From Moorena sp. SS36440bin_2 (GTDB lineage Bacteria; Cyanobacteriota; Cyanobacteriia; Cyanobacteriales; Coleofasciculaceae), in the NCBI GenBank assembly GCA_011524395.1, contig WTKN01000297.1, positions 11,610-64,488 of the forward strand: a DNA stretch of 52,879 nucleotides, given 5' to 3'. A program made the position numbers and the translations under genes. Below, piece after piece: positions 17,095 through 26,604 of this stretch (position 1 is the stretch's first letter; every line of letters begins with the position of its first letter). Below the pieces are notes generated by a model that searched no databases, was not told where the DNA came from, and saw only the letters and a program-made list of their open reading frames with translations.

Positions 17095-18762
17095 TTAACC
17101 AACCACAACAGTTTCTTTAATTGCCGAGAGAGGCTTACCCTGAAAATAGTCAGGAATCGGCGCTCCCATCAAATTCAGAATAGTCGGGGCTAAATCTAGA
17201 GAATGACCAGCTGGTAAACTAGAACCTGGCTCAATATCTTGTCCTTTAATCACCAAAAATCCATCAGAGCGGTGAGAACCAGTACGATTAAAGGGCACTG
17301 GACCAATGCGTCCAATATCCGGACTATCTACTACGTCAGTGGCATATTTTTCTTGCCAGATAACGACTAAGTCACCATCAGGTAATTTGGGACCGGTTTC
17401 AGTTGCTGATTTGCGGGTGCGGATAATTTCCTTGACCATTGGTTCCCCAGTGCGAGCATCTTTAAGCTGGTAGAGTTTTTGAGTCAATTCCTCACATACA
17501 GCATCATACTGATCAGGGGTGACAATACCGTTAGGTTCCCTTCCCTGGAGATTAATTCTGATATATCCTTCCGAATAACTAGGCAGCGCGAATGCTTTCA
17601 TCTGAGGCCAGCAGGGTTGGTACCACGATGGACTTTGGAAGAAGAATGGATCGGATTCTGCCTGCATCTTGAACGGAGAAATGAGATCTGGTCCAGGAGT
17701 GGAACCAAACAAGGGTTCGATAGGATTGAAAAGTTTGGTAGGGAGTTGACGTCTTAAAAAACCTTTGAGTGGATTCGATTCATGCTTGAGGCTCCACACT
17801 TTCCCCATCCAACCCTTTTTCGCCCTGGCATCATTGACTAGGGGTTCTGGGGGTTGACCATATTTGCCACGAGCAATGCCATATTTACCTGGGAAACTCC
17901 AGCGATAGAGAAATTCTGGCAGGAACAACATACTCGGTAGATCCATGACGTTAGACCCCATACCATGGGCAGCAAATACTACGACCTGGGCATTATCCGG
18001 GGCTTTGCTCAAAATTCCACCAATAGCTTCGTCAATAGCTTCAAAAATTTCTAACACGGGATCTCCAGGGCATTTAGCACCTACAGATGGGTAGAGAGGA
18101 TGATCCTGCTGACTCAGGTGCCAGCAGTAATGCCCTGCAGTATGAGTTTCACCAAAGATTGTTAAGAAGAAATCCCACGGCATCTGCTGCAACAAGTCTT
18201 GACAAATGGCACCCCGGCGGGCGATACCAATCTCGAGTTGTGCCTGAAGACCCTTGAGTGCTGCCACATCCATAATACTGGCATGGTCTTTGCGTAAGAC
18301 AGGATGCTCACCATGCTTATCAATCAAATCCTGTAGCAAGGATTTGGGTATGGAATGACTGGGAGTCTGAGGAGAGTGAGCTCCCCAAGCAAGGACTTGC
18401 AAGCCATTGACCTGATTGGAAAGGGGAGCTTGAGGCATATCAAAGACTGCCACCCGATAGTCATCTCCCAAGGCATAGAAGGGTTGATACTCAGCAAAGT
18501 CGTAGGCTTGAATGTCTTCTACTTCGTAAGTGCCTTCCTTAATTTTCAGAGGTGCCCAGTACCCTGTTTGCTCAGGAGAACAACCAGTGAGGAATGTTGT
18601 CCACGGAGTCTCAGCCCGGTAGTATTCGTATGTCTTTAAACGTCCGTAAGATCCCTGTTCTCGTAAGCGACGCAGGTTTTTCAGATGCCCTTGAGATATC
18701 CATTGCTCTATCAAGGCAGGGTCGGCAGCATCCAAGCCAATGGCAATTACTGGGTTTCTCAT
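17095..18762 (-). CDS. Alkaline phosphatase superfamily phosphodiesterase/nucleotide pyrophosphatase-like protein
   Basis: 555 aa. It shows the type I phosphodiesterase pattern: 'AIGLDAADPALIEQW' (metal-binding Asp), 'ETPWTTFLTG' (candidate Thr nucleophile), 'GETHTAGHYCWH', 'FAAHGMG' and, near the C-terminus, 'SHRSDGFLVI' and 'PAGHSLDLAPTILNLMGAP' (metal-binding His). No signal peptide or membrane helix is visible, so it is probably cytosolic. Members hydrolyse phosphodiesters or pyrophosphates, and many cyanobacterial exopolysaccharide loci carry one of unknown purpose. It is transcribed towards the wza-like gene, 372 bp away. The exact substrate is unknown. Confidence 0.82.
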   Translation of the reverse strand: MRNPVIAIGLDAADPALIEQWISQGHLKNLRRLREQGSYGRLKTYEYYRAETPWTTFLTGCSPEQTGYWAPLKIKEGTYEVEDIQAYDFAEYQPFYALGDDYRVAVFDMPQAPLSNQVNGLQVLAWGAHSPQTPSHSIPKSLLQDLIDKHGEHPVLRKDHASIMDVAALKGLQAQLEIGIARRGAICQDLLQQMPWDFFLTIFGETHTAGHYCWHLSQQDHPLYPSVGAKCPGDPVLEIFEAIDEAIGGILSKAPDNAQVVVFAAHGMGSNVMDLPSMLFLPEFLYRWSFPGKYGIARGKYGQPPEPLVNDARAKKGWMGKVWSLKHESNPLKGFLRRQLPTKLFNPIEPLFGSTPGPDLISPFKMQAESDPFFFQSPSWYQPCWPQMKAFALPSYSEGYIRINLQGREPNGIVTPDQYDAVCEELTQKLYQLKDARTGEPMVKEIIRTRKSATETGPKLPDGDLVVIWQEKYATDVVDSPDIGRIGPVPFNRTGSHRSDGFLVIKGQDIEPGSSLPAGHSLDLAPTILNLMGAPIPDYFQGKPLSAIKETVVVG

Positions 18763-19403
18763 CGTTGTGGTTGGTAGATGTGTGGGTAGTTTTCTGGTAG
18801 GTTAATTAGTGTGCCTAGTTTAGCTCAGCATCTAACCCTACAAATAACGATAGTCGGCTTCACACAGATGAAGGTTGAAGGATCGATGAATCTTAGAGTG
18901 GACTTTTATAAAGTTTCTGTAAAGACTACTGCTATGGATCACACTATGTAGTCTCATTGTATAAGTAGCAAAGAGTTGAGGCATTTGTTAGCTCGCCTAA
19001 TTCTCAGACTCGCCTGGCGAGAGCCTCCTGGTGAAAAATCTTATTAAAATAAGCCATAAACCGGATCAATACTACCTGATCAAAACAACGAATTGTGATC
19101 AGTAAAAATTACCATCGTTAGCTAATTTATGTAGAGTCGATGAAGAATATTTAAAGATTTTATTAAGCTCAGAGAAAATACTAGTCTGGACTCGCCCATA
19201 GGCTATGATATTAATGGTAAAATCCCCCATTAACTAACCATCAATAACCATAAAGGAGGACTGGTGCAACCGTAAAAACAAGTAGTTTTAATTAAAGTAA
19301 ATACCTAATATATAACAACTCAATTAATCTAACAACTAAATTAAGCCTAAATCAATCCTAGACAAAGCTATTATTCTAAGGATTACAGAGAGGAATTGAG
19401 TTG

Positions 19404-19451
19404 AGGTGCGACAATCACGCGAATTTAATTCTTAATGGGGAAAGCGCACCT
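19404..19451 (+). repeat. GCGAATTTAATT hairpin element, copy 1
   Basis: Outer arms AGGTGCG (19404-19410) and CGCACCT (19445-19451) enclose a core with GCGAATTTAATTCTTAATG. The inner stem has decayed compared with the intact copy at 50175-50221. Confidence 0.75.
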
Positions 19452-19830
19452 AAGAAGTTTTTAAGCTCTAAGCAGATCGAGATTTACTAGGAGCAGGGAA
19501 AAGTCAATTTATTTCCAGACAGACTGATTAATTAAATCAGAGTTGACTCTAATCTATAGAGTTATTATTAGTAAGCAATGCTCCCCTCGATACGATCTAG
19601 TTCATGCTGTGACAATTAGATTAAAGATTTCGTGAAATCTTTAACACTGTAATGATCGAAATTAATCGCTTATTAACACAGTAAACTAGAGCTTTAGGCT
19701 AATGCCAAAATAGATTTATGTCAAATTTATGAGATAGTTGTTATCAAACCCTGGTGTAATCTACATCAAGGGATTACTGTTTTTTGGATTAGGGAATATC
19801 TATAGGTTCAGCTATTTATAAAACAGATGG

Positions 19831-19870
19831 AACCCGTGGCGAATTTAATTCCCCTATGTCAAGGGCACCT
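19831..19870 (+). repeat. GCGAATTTAATT hairpin element, copy 2
   Basis: AACCCGTGGCGAATTTAATT is followed by a right arm GTCAAGGGCACCT. The right arm matches the intact hairpin at 50175-50221; the left outer arm is lost. Confidence 0.75.
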
Positions 19871-20253
19871 AACGGTATTTACCAATAATTTTTCAGAGCT
19901 AGTATAGTCAAATTACTGAAACTGTGATAATGTTATTTTATTCTTTACCAAATAAAATCGGCTCTTCCGAGTTTATGGTAAAAAATGTATTATAAAATAC
20001 ATAAATAACGATTATTTCATAGTGAAATCCTTTTGTATAAGGGGTTTGACCATCAAATAATCATTATTTATCACCACAAGTACGCGGTAAGCCATAGAAT
20101 ATTGTTTAAAACAGTATCAAGCTAACTTGGGTAGCCGATCTGGAAATGTTAAATTGACTGAGTTCGACTCCAAGTCAGAACATTTTTTGGAAAAGCTTGA
20201 ATATTTTTAGTACTTATCCCTTAGCTAGGAGAGACATCGTCAAAAGGTTAAAC

Positions 20254-21021
20254 ATGAGAGAAATAGTCAAAATCATAAACTTAGAAATTGATAATATATC
20301 AAAGTCAGAGCTTTTAAATCGGCTCGATAGTGGGGTTATTTTTACTCCCAATGTCGATCACTTAGTCAAGCTACAAAAAGATCCTGAATTCAGGAAGGCA
20401 TATCGAATTGCCGATTATAGATTATGTGATAGTAAAGTTGTGTATTATGCGTCGAAATTCTTGGGGTCACCCATAAAGGAAAAAATTTCTGGTTCTGACC
20501 TTTTTCCAGCTTTTTATAAATATCACAGAAACAACGAAACTATTAAAATATTTCTCTTAGGTGGACGAGAAGGAGTCGCTAAAAAAGCTCAAGAAAATGT
20601 CAATGCTAAAGTTGGCAGAGAAATTGTTATCGCTGCGCACTCCCCATCATTCGGATTTGAAAAGAATGAAGCTGAATGCCAAGAAATCATAGAAATGGTT
20701 AAGAACTCTGGAGCTACAGTACTAGCTGTGGGAGTTGGTGCCCCTAAACAAGAAAAGTGGATACACAAGTACAAAGATCAATTACCAAACATTAAAATCT
20801 TCATGGCAGTAGGTGCCACCCTTGATTTTGAAGCAGGCACTAAACCAAGGTCGCCTGAATGGATGAGTGATGTAGGATTGGAATGGTTACACAGGCTATT
20901 ATCTGAACCCCGACGGTTGTGGCGGCGATACCTGTTTGATGCTCCGGTCTTCTTTTGGTTAGTGTTGAAGCAAAAACTCAAGAGTTATCTGTTGCCACCA
21001 GCTAGGGTCAATCTGAATTGA
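20254..21021 (+). CDS. WecB/TagA/CpsF family glycosyltransferase
   Basis: 255 aa from the ATG at 20254, preceded by an AAAAGG ribosome-binding site; the frame is open 19 codons further upstream but with weaker support. Family hallmarks: 'FTPNVDHLVKLQKD' with the catalytic-type Asp, 'SGSDLFPAF', 'LLGGREGVAKKAQENV' and 'VGVGAPKQEKW', then 'DFEAGTKPRSPEWMSDVGLEWLHRLLSEPRRLWRRYL'. These GT26 enzymes transfer ManNAc or a similar acetamido sugar to an undecaprenyl-linked primer. It most likely adds an early sugar of the polysaccharide made by the neighbouring locus. It is read away from that locus and has its own long upstream region. Confidence 0.93.
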   Translation: MREIVKIINLEIDNISKSELLNRLDSGVIFTPNVDHLVKLQKDPEFRKAYRIADYRLCDSKVVYYASKFLGSPIKEKISGSDLFPAFYKYHRNNETIKIFLLGGREGVAKKAQENVNAKVGREIVIAAHSPSFGFEKNEAECQEIIEMVKNSGATVLAVGVGAPKQEKWIHKYKDQLPNIKIFMAVGATLDFEAGTKPRSPEWMSDVGLEWLHRLLSEPRRLWRRYLFDAPVFFWLVLKQKLKSYLLPPARVNLN

Positions 21022-21187
21022 GCCCAAGTGATATCGTTTCGGTTTATATCGGAATAGTTTGGAGGAAAACCTCGAAGATCCAAAGCACAGGAACCGGGGG
21101 ATTGACAAAATTGAGCATTCAGCCATTCTCTTAGGTCACTGACCAAGCTAACTGGATCCTCAAGATTACCGATTAATTTTGTGCTGA

Positions 21188-21607
21188 TTACTTTTGGTGT
21201 CGCACTTCTACAACGGTGTGAACATTACCCCGTGGGTTAAAATCCCCCTTGATGGTGACTTCTTCAGGGTTACAGGCGGCTACGAAGTCATCTAAAATTT
21301 GGTTGATACTCTCTTCGTGGGAGATGTAGCGATCGCGGTAGGTATTGATATACAACTTAAGCGCCTTTAGTTCTACCACCAATTCATTCGGAACGTAGGT
21401 GATGTAAATTGTGGCAAAGTCTGGATAGCCAGAAAAGGGGCACTTGCAAGTAAATTCCGGTAAGGTGATGTTTATATGATAGGGACGACCGATACGGGGA
21501 TTGGGAAAGGTAATAAGTTTTGCTTGGGCAATTTCCTGTTCACCGTATTTAATCTGGGGTGTGTCTAATTCTGGTGATGCTTGTTCCTGGGTAAAGGAAT
21601 TACTCAT
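21188..21607 (-). CDS. queF: NADPH-dependent 7-cyano-7-deazaguanine reductase QueF
   Basis: 139 aa from the ATG at 21607; longer readings run into the upstream gene and have no family similarity. This is the short unimodular QueF. It has 'EFTCKCPFSGYPDFA' with the thioimide-forming Cys (C56) and the proton-donor Asp (D63), followed by 'ELKALKLY' for NADPH and 'ISHEE'. It reduces preQ0 to preQ1 in the cytosol for queuosine in tRNA. It starts 25 bp after the stop of a small acidic protein gene, and the two are probably co-transcribed. Confidence 0.95.
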   Translation of the reverse strand: MSNSFTQEQASPELDTPQIKYGEQEIAQAKLITFPNPRIGRPYHINITLPEFTCKCPFSGYPDFATIYITYVPNELVVELKALKLYINTYRDRYISHEESINQILDDFVAACNPEEVTIKGDFNPRGNVHTVVEVRHQK

Positions 21608-21632
21608 TGGTTTTGCTAGGATTTTGCTAGGA

Positions 21633-22067
21633 TTAGAAACGATTTGAGGAATTTCTAGGATGGGATTCCCAGTCAGGACAATCTTCTGTGTCCCAACCAT
21701 AGGGATGCATAGCGCAGACTAATAAATTTCCACCGTAGGCTTGACCGTGATAATGACGGCAACCTATGCAGGCTGGATGTTTCTGTGAGGATGGTGTCAC
21801 GGAATCAGGAAAATCGTCGTCTGTTTCACTGACCATAACCTCAAAGTCAAAATAAATCTCAACAAAGGGTTCAACAATATCTTGCAAACACTGGTCAATT
21901 TCTGCACCAATGGCATTGTCTACCTGATTGGCAAACTCCTCAACTTCATTGGCAAACTCCTCGGCAAACTCCTCAACCGCCTCACTGACACCCTCAAAGA
22001 ACTCATCGACCATATTAGCCACTGATTCGAGGGTTTCAAAAATACTTTTAGACCAATCATCTTCCAT
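21633..22067 (-). CDS. Conserved acidic cyanobacterial protein with Cys/His C-terminal motif
   Basis: 144 aa. The first half is very acidic and helical with internal near-repeats (EEFANEVEEFANQVDNA), suggesting a coiled coil. The C-terminus 'CIGCRHYHGQ', 'LVCAMHPYGW' and 'DCPDWES' has four Cys and two or three His in a spacing that could bind a metal. I recognise the tail as a pattern seen in cyanobacterial proteins of unknown function but cannot name a role. It lies 25 bp upstream of queF in the same direction. Confidence 0.7.
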   Translation of the reverse strand: MEDDWSKSIFETLESVANMVDEFFEGVSEAVEEFAEEFANEVEEFANQVDNAIGAEIDQCLQDIVEPFVEIYFDFEVMVSETDDDFPDSVTPSSQKHPACIGCRHYHGQAYGGNLLVCAMHPYGWDTEDCPDWESHPRNSSNRF

Positions 22068-22150
22068 AGTAAATATTTACTCAACAACCATCATGTGCTA
22101 AGCCAGTGTTGTTGACAAGTTAATTATAAGTGCTAGATAAGTGCTATAAG

Positions 22151-22519
22151 TTAGCGCTTGAGCCGACGTAATTCTTCTTGCATAGCTTGCACCTGCTCGC
22201 GTAGTTTGTCAACATTCTGCTCTTCAGGTGGTGCTGATTCTTCTTCCTCATCAGCAATAATCTCAATCCGGCGCGGCTCAGGTTTAGGATCGTTAGGCTG
22301 AGCTTGAGAGGATTGCTGTTCCCCCTGTTGCACTAAATCTTCAACCAGTTTACGGGCTTCATCGGTAGTCATTTCCCCTTTTTCTACCAATTCATCTACC
22401 AGTTTCTGAGCTTGACCTCGCACTTCTGACAAGGTTCCCCCAGCTTTCTCCCCTGCAGCAGCAGCTATACCAACGCCTAAATAAAACGCTTTTTGAACCA
22501 AATTTCCAAAACCAGCCAT
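22151..22519 (-). CDS. Phasin/PhaF-like helical protein
   Basis: 122 aa from the ATG at 22519; a GTG two codons upstream is also open, but a GGAG site suits the ATG. The N-terminal half has 'LVQKAFYLGVGIAAAAGEKAG' followed by 'QKLVDELVEKGEMTTDEARKLVEDLVQQG', characteristic of phasin-like proteins. Then come a Gln/Pro/Glu-rich spacer and a C-terminal coiled coil (VDKLREQVQAMQEELRRL). Related proteins associate with polyhydroxyalkanoate granules or act as coiled-coil adaptors; no PHA synthase gene is in view, so the role is open. Confidence 0.75.
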   Translation of the reverse strand: MAGFGNLVQKAFYLGVGIAAAAGEKAGGTLSEVRGQAQKLVDELVEKGEMTTDEARKLVEDLVQQGEQQSSQAQPNDPKPEPRRIEIIADEEEESAPPEEQNVDKLREQVQAMQEELRRLKR

Positions 22520-22684
22520 GAGCACTGATACTCCGAGATTTCTCCTATTACTCTATGATTCCAGCATAGGAGTGAAATCCTACTTTGCCCACTCGACTTC
22601 AGTGAGACGGACTTAAGGGGTCAGTAGAATTAGAATAATACTATATAATGCCATACCTCCCTAAGGTAGAAATCTGTTGAGTTC

Positions 22685-23773
22685 ATGAATAAAGTTGTCG
22701 TTGGCTTGTCTGGCGGAGTAGACAGTTCCGTAGCTGCCGCCACCCTCTATCACAAAGGATACGAAGTTGTAGGATTGACCCTTTGGTTAATGAAAGGGAA
22801 GGGTCAATGCTGCTCTGAGGGAATGGTCGATGCAGCGTTTATCTGTGAACAATTAGGAATTCCCCACCACATTGTGGACAGTCGCGATGTTTTTCAGGAA
22901 AACATTGTGGATTACTTAGTCTCGGGTTACCAATCTGGGATTACTCCACTTCCCTGTTCTCAGTGCAACAAAGCAGTAAAGTTTGGTCCGATGCTAAGCT
23001 ATGCCCATGAGACATTGGGGATTGATAAAATAGCCACAGGTCACTATGCCCGGATTACTTATGATGCTGAATGCGATCGCTATCAATTGCGGCGAGCACT
23101 AGACTTGACAAAAGACCAGTCATACTTCCTGTATGACTTGACTCAAGACCTGTTGGCGGCTTCCCTATTTCCTTTGGGAGAACTGAAAAAAACGGAAACG
23201 CGACGCCTTGCTGCTGAGTATAATCTCAAGACTGCTGATAAACCAGAAAGTCAGGACTTGTGTTTAATTGAATCCCACGGTTCCATGCAGAAGTTCCTGG
23301 ACAAGTATATTTCCCAAACCACAGGTGACATCGTGGACTTGGATGGAAATGTGGTAGGACAACATCAGGGAATTCACCACTACACCATTGGACAACGGAA
23401 AGGGCTAGGTATAGCTGCTCCCAATCCGTTGTATGTGATTGCCCTGGATGCAGCCAAGAATCGGGTAATTGTGGGCGAACGCCACCAAGCCACCCAACCT
23501 GAATGTACGGTTAATCGGGTCAATTGGGTATCTATTGAGAAACCTACCGTTCCGATTCGAGCTTCTGTGCAAGTTCGCTATCGCTCACCTGCTGTACCTG
23601 TGAATGTGATTCCTCTAGAAGGAAATCGGATCAAATTAGTGTTCGATGAACCACAATTCAGCATCACCCCAGGACAGGCTGCTGTTCTGTATGAGGGGGA
23701 GCTGGTACTCGGAGGTGGCATTATTGAGCAGCTACCAGGGAAAATAGCCAATAGCAATTTGGTTGAAAGTTGA
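22685..23773 (+). CDS. mnmA: tRNA-specific 2-thiouridylase MnmA
   Basis: 362 aa, normal length. The ATP-pyrophosphatase PP-loop is '[15 protein letters not shown]' at residues 8-22. The first catalytic Cys is in '[16 protein letters not shown]' and the second in 'ESQDLCLI'. The C-terminal tRNA-binding barrel has '[11 protein letters not shown]' and the ending '[18 protein letters not shown]'. The enzyme activates U34 of Lys, Glu and Gln tRNAs with ATP and inserts sulfur relayed from a cysteine desulfurase. MnmE, which modifies C5 of the same base, is encoded at 48721-50100. The last codons lie in a 7-bp tandem repeat, so the final residues (VES) are probably not conserved. Confidence 0.97.
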   Translation: MNKVVVGLSGGVDSSVAAATLYHKGYEVVGLTLWLMKGKGQCCSEGMVDAAFICEQLGIPHHIVDSRDVFQENIVDYLVSGYQSGITPLPCSQCNKAVKFGPMLSYAHETLGIDKIATGHYARITYDAECDRYQLRRALDLTKDQSYFLYDLTQDLLAASLFPLGELKKTETRRLAAEYNLKTADKPESQDLCLIESHGSMQKFLDKYISQTTGDIVDLDGNVVGQHQGIHHYTIGQRKGLGIAAPNPLYVIALDAAKNRVIVGERHQATQPECTVNRVNWVSIEKPTVPIRASVQVRYRSPAVPVNVIPLEGNRIKLVFDEPQFSITPGQAAVLYEGELVLGGGIIEQLPGKIANSNLVES

Positions 23774-23795
23774 AAGTTGAAAGTTGAAAGTTGAA
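23762..23795. repeat. 7-bp tandem repeat overlapping the mnmA stop
   Basis: Nearly five units of GTTGAAA start inside the last codons of mnmA and continue past the stop codon at 23771-23773. A change in copy number would alter or shift the C-terminus. Confidence 0.85.
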
Positions 23796-23962
23796 CGGGA
23801 TTGCGTGGCCTTTTGGCCAAGGTTGTCTGTCAGAATGCAGAATGGTAAATGCGCGAATGTATAATTCCAAATTCTACATTCGCGTATTCCAAATTCTCAA
23901 TTCTAAATTCGCGCATTCTAATAGTGACCTTGACCAAAGCCAATTGCCATGGTATTTATAGA

Positions 23963-24202
23963 CTACCAGTTGGTATCAGAGTAGAGATTAATCGTCAGCT
24001 GTTCATAACCTGCAGGTACAGCAGTGATACAAGAACAAACAGTCGGTCCATTTTCTATATCTACCTCACAGGCATGACAAGAACCCATCAAGCAACCTGT
24101 GGCAATGAACACACCAGCACGTTCAGCCACTAGAAGGATGGGTTCTCCGACTTCGGCCTCAACTGTCACATCATCTGGTAGAAAGCGAACGCTTACACTC
24201 AT
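23963..24202 (-). CDS. Small [2Fe-2S] ferredoxin-like protein
   Basis: 79 aa. It has the plant-type ferredoxin pattern C37-x4-C42-x2-C45 ('ATGCLMGSCHACEVD') with a further Cys pair C56/C58 for the fourth ligand. At 79 residues it is shorter than the about 97-residue photosynthetic ferredoxin and lacks the region around its usual fourth Cys, so it belongs to the short Fer2 group with a specialised electron partner. It would act in the cytosol. It is convergent with mnmA; the 189-bp spacer between them is filled with simple repeats. Confidence 0.85.
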   Translation of the reverse strand: MSVSVRFLPDDVTVEAEVGEPILLVAERAGVFIATGCLMGSCHACEVDIENGPTVCSCITAVPAGYEQLTINLYSDTNW

Positions 24203-24361
24203 GTTTGATTAGTCATTTCATTTGTTAGTTTTTTATTGTTAATTGTTTAGTTAATAGTTTAATTTTTAATTTTTAATTTCCCTTAAGGATTTTCCAGTTT
24301 CCATTTTCCATTCTCAAGTTGACTTTTTACTTTTGACCAAACTAATCTGATAGTTAACGGT

Positions 24362-25852
24362 CTAAGACCTTAAAATCGGGGTTAAATCAAGATGAGATTC
24401 GATAGTATCAGCCAGTGAATTCAAAAGCGCTTCTCGTTGTTCCCGATAGTTGACAACCCCAGTAGGGAGAGAAGGTAGCCCTCGTCTGGAGCGCAGTTGA
24501 TTCAACCAGGCACGTCGCCAAGGACTATTGTCAAACATTCCATGGAGATAGCTGCCCCAAATTGATTGATTCACGTCAACAATGCCTAAACCATGGTCAT
24601 CGAATAAAGCTCGATAAGCAGATTTATTGTCTCCCATCTCTGCCTCAAGCAGTCGCGAACGCCCCTGATGAATTTCGTAACCGGTAATAGGTAAGCCAAC
24701 TTGGGGATAATTTGATGTCACCATCCTTTGACGGGCAACTTTGCCACTGGTAATCAAGGTTTTTAAGGGTAACAAGCCTAATCCTGGATGACGTCCCTGT
24801 TTACCCTCTAATCCATCAGGATCAACTAGGGTTTTGCCTAGCATTTGGAATCCCCCACAAATTCCCAAAATTGTCCCACCTGAGGCAGCATAGTTTTGAA
24901 TCTGCTCAGCCATGCCACTTTTTTGGAGTACCATCATGTCCGCAATGGTAGTTTTCGTGCCTGGGATAATCACTGCATCTGGATATCCCAAGGTTTCATT
25001 TGGTGACAGATATTTCAAAAAGACGCTGGGTTCAGCTTCGAGGGGGTCAAAATCAGTAAAGTTAGAAATTCGAGGTAAACGAATTACTACGATAGTGACT
25101 TCCTGATTGGACTTGTTCCTGCTGTTGCGATCTAGTAAGTCAAGGGAATCTTCAGCGGGAAACAGTATATCAATCCAGGGAATAACTCCAACGACAGGAA
25201 TACCAGTGCGTTCTTCTAACCATTTTATCCCGGGTTCGAGCAGCGATCGCTGACCCCTGAACTTATTAATCACGACACCTTTAATCAAAGCTCTCTCCTC
25301 TGGTTCGAGGAGTTCGAGAGTACCGATTACTTGAGCAAAAGACCCTCCACGGTCAATATCTACCACCAGCAAGGTGGGAGCTTTGAGGTAACGCGCCACT
25401 CGCATATTGGTCAAGTCGCGGTGCTTGATATTAATTTCTACGGGGCTACCAGCTCCCTCGCACACGACTAAATCAAACTCATTGGTTAAGCGTCGCAGTG
25501 ATTCTTCAATCACCTGCCAACCCTTATCAAAGTACTTTTCGTAGTACTCCGCAGCATTAACCTTCCCTACCGCTTTACCCATAAGAATGACCTGGGAGGT
25601 CATGTCACCCTGGGGTTTGAGTAAAATTGGGTTCATTTCCACACAGGGAATGACACCTGCAGCCCAAGCTTGTACTGCTTGGGCATGTCCAATTTCTCCG
25701 CCATTGGGTGTAACATAGGCATTTAGAGCCATGTTCTGACCCTTAAAGGGACACACACGCCAGCCTTGTCGCGAGAGCAGGCGACATAGAGCTGTGGTTA
25801 TCAAGGATTTTCCTGCGTGGGATGTAGTACCCACCACCATAATCGCTTTCAT
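24362..25852 (-). CDS. cobQ: Cobyric acid synthase CobQ
   Basis: 496 aa, full length. The N-terminal ATP-dependent synthetase domain begins 'KAIMVVGTTSHAGKS' and has 'CPFKGQNMALNAYVT' and 'CEGAGSPVEINI'. The C-terminal type 1 glutaminase domain carries the nucleophile Cys in 'GICGGFQMLG' and the His in 'YLHGMFDN'. The enzyme amidates four carboxyl groups of adenosylcobyrinic acid a,c-diamide with glutamine and ATP, a late step in cobamide synthesis. No other cobalamin gene is adjacent, in line with scattered cob genes in cyanobacteria. Confidence 0.97.
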   Translation of the reverse strand: MKAIMVVGTTSHAGKSLITTALCRLLSRQGWRVCPFKGQNMALNAYVTPNGGEIGHAQAVQAWAAGVIPCVEMNPILLKPQGDMTSQVILMGKAVGKVNAAEYYEKYFDKGWQVIEESLRRLTNEFDLVVCEGAGSPVEINIKHRDLTNMRVARYLKAPTLLVVDIDRGGSFAQVIGTLELLEPEERALIKGVVINKFRGQRSLLEPGIKWLEERTGIPVVGVIPWIDILFPAEDSLDLLDRNSRNKSNQEVTIVVIRLPRISNFTDFDPLEAEPSVFLKYLSPNETLGYPDAVIIPGTKTTIADMMVLQKSGMAEQIQNYAASGGTILGICGGFQMLGKTLVDPDGLEGKQGRHPGLGLLPLKTLITSGKVARQRMVTSNYPQVGLPITGYEIHQGRSRLLEAEMGDNKSAYRALFDDHGLGIVDVNQSIWGSYLHGMFDNSPWRRAWLNQLRSRRGLPSLPTGVVNYREQREALLNSLADTIESHLDLTPILRS

Positions 25853-25925
25853 AATTCAGGGTTAGGGCGTCAGAACTAGCCTAGATGATCAATAAATTGA
25901 GATATCACCCTGTCACCAACTTGAT

Positions 25926-26342
25926 TTAAACCGACAATCTTAGCCAGCGAGTCAAGGTATGATGGAGTCGGTCTGATAATGAGGGTGGAGGTAAGGTTTC
26001 TCCAAGCCCTTGCCACTTTTCTAACAACTGACGACCCAAAGGTGTCAATCGAAAACTATCCGTAATTCCCTGACCATCTACTTCTCGACGTAATACACCC
26101 ACTTGAATCAACCACATTAAATCGTTTTCTACTGCCAATTCAGACCTAGGGCGCGTTGTGTAGTTTCTCTCGACACCTTCAAGACCTACTATAGATAAGA
26201 GTGGAACACTGTTAGAACCCATCGCTGCCAATAGAGGCATCCGGAATGGCAAACAGCGCATTGCTTGCTCTGCACGCTTAGTAGTTCGGTCAGGATATTG
26301 AATAGGCTGGCTACTTTGAGACTGAATTGAAGTTATTGCCAC
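25926..26342 (-). CDS. Conserved cyanobacterial protein, winged-helix-like (Npun_F0494-like)
   Basis: 138 aa. A Ser/Gln-rich N-terminus is followed by 'RAEQAMRCLPFRMPLLAAM' and then 'LMWLIQVGVLRREVDG...DSFRLTPLGRQLLEKW', which has the shape of a winged-helix recognition helix and wing. I think it matches the cyanobacterial family called Npun_F0494, whose function is unknown; this assignment is from memory. DNA binding is possible but not shown. It lies upstream of cobQ on the same strand with an 73-bp gap. Confidence 0.65.
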   Translation of the reverse strand: MAITSIQSQSSQPIQYPDRTTKRAEQAMRCLPFRMPLLAAMGSNSVPLLSIVGLEGVERNYTTRPRSELAVENDLMWLIQVGVLRREVDGQGITDSFRLTPLGRQLLEKWQGLGETLPPPSLSDRLHHTLTRWLRLSV

Positions 26343-26604
26343 AGTTACTAAATCTCAGAACTATACTGACCGCCGATTATTTCTATATTAAGGTTTTTTT
26401 GACATTAGAGGCCAACCTCTGGTAGTTTACTCTAGAAATTTTTGAATTTACTCAAGGCCTAGGCCAAACTGGGCAACAAAAGCGCTTATGTATAATGATC
26501 CTTAAACAGAAGGCACCCTACAAGTAGAGTAGAGTTACTAGGTAAGAGCTGTTAGTGTAAAATTTAAGCTTAGGTTCAATATATATCTATAGGAAACAAA
26601 AGTT

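Larger units (their letters stand above)
18763..20253. other. About 1.4-kb intergenic region with degraded palindromic elements
   Basis: No coding frame of note and no tRNA or rRNA is seen. It separates two divergently read genes, so it should hold both promoters. Two copies of the GCGAATTTAATT hairpin family lie at 19404-19451 and 19831-19870 in the same orientation, about 430 bp apart, which is how the ends of a decayed non-autonomous element would look. A short palindrome CTCGCCTGGCGAG is at 19009-19021. A long 5' leader or small RNA for the downstream glycosyltransferase cannot be excluded. Confidence 0.6.

Noticed and set aside
20100..20196. Possible tRNA T-arm (GTTCGACTCC) before the WecB-like gene
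   Set aside because: The bases on each side do not pair into a 5-bp T stem, and no anticodon or acceptor stem can be drawn.
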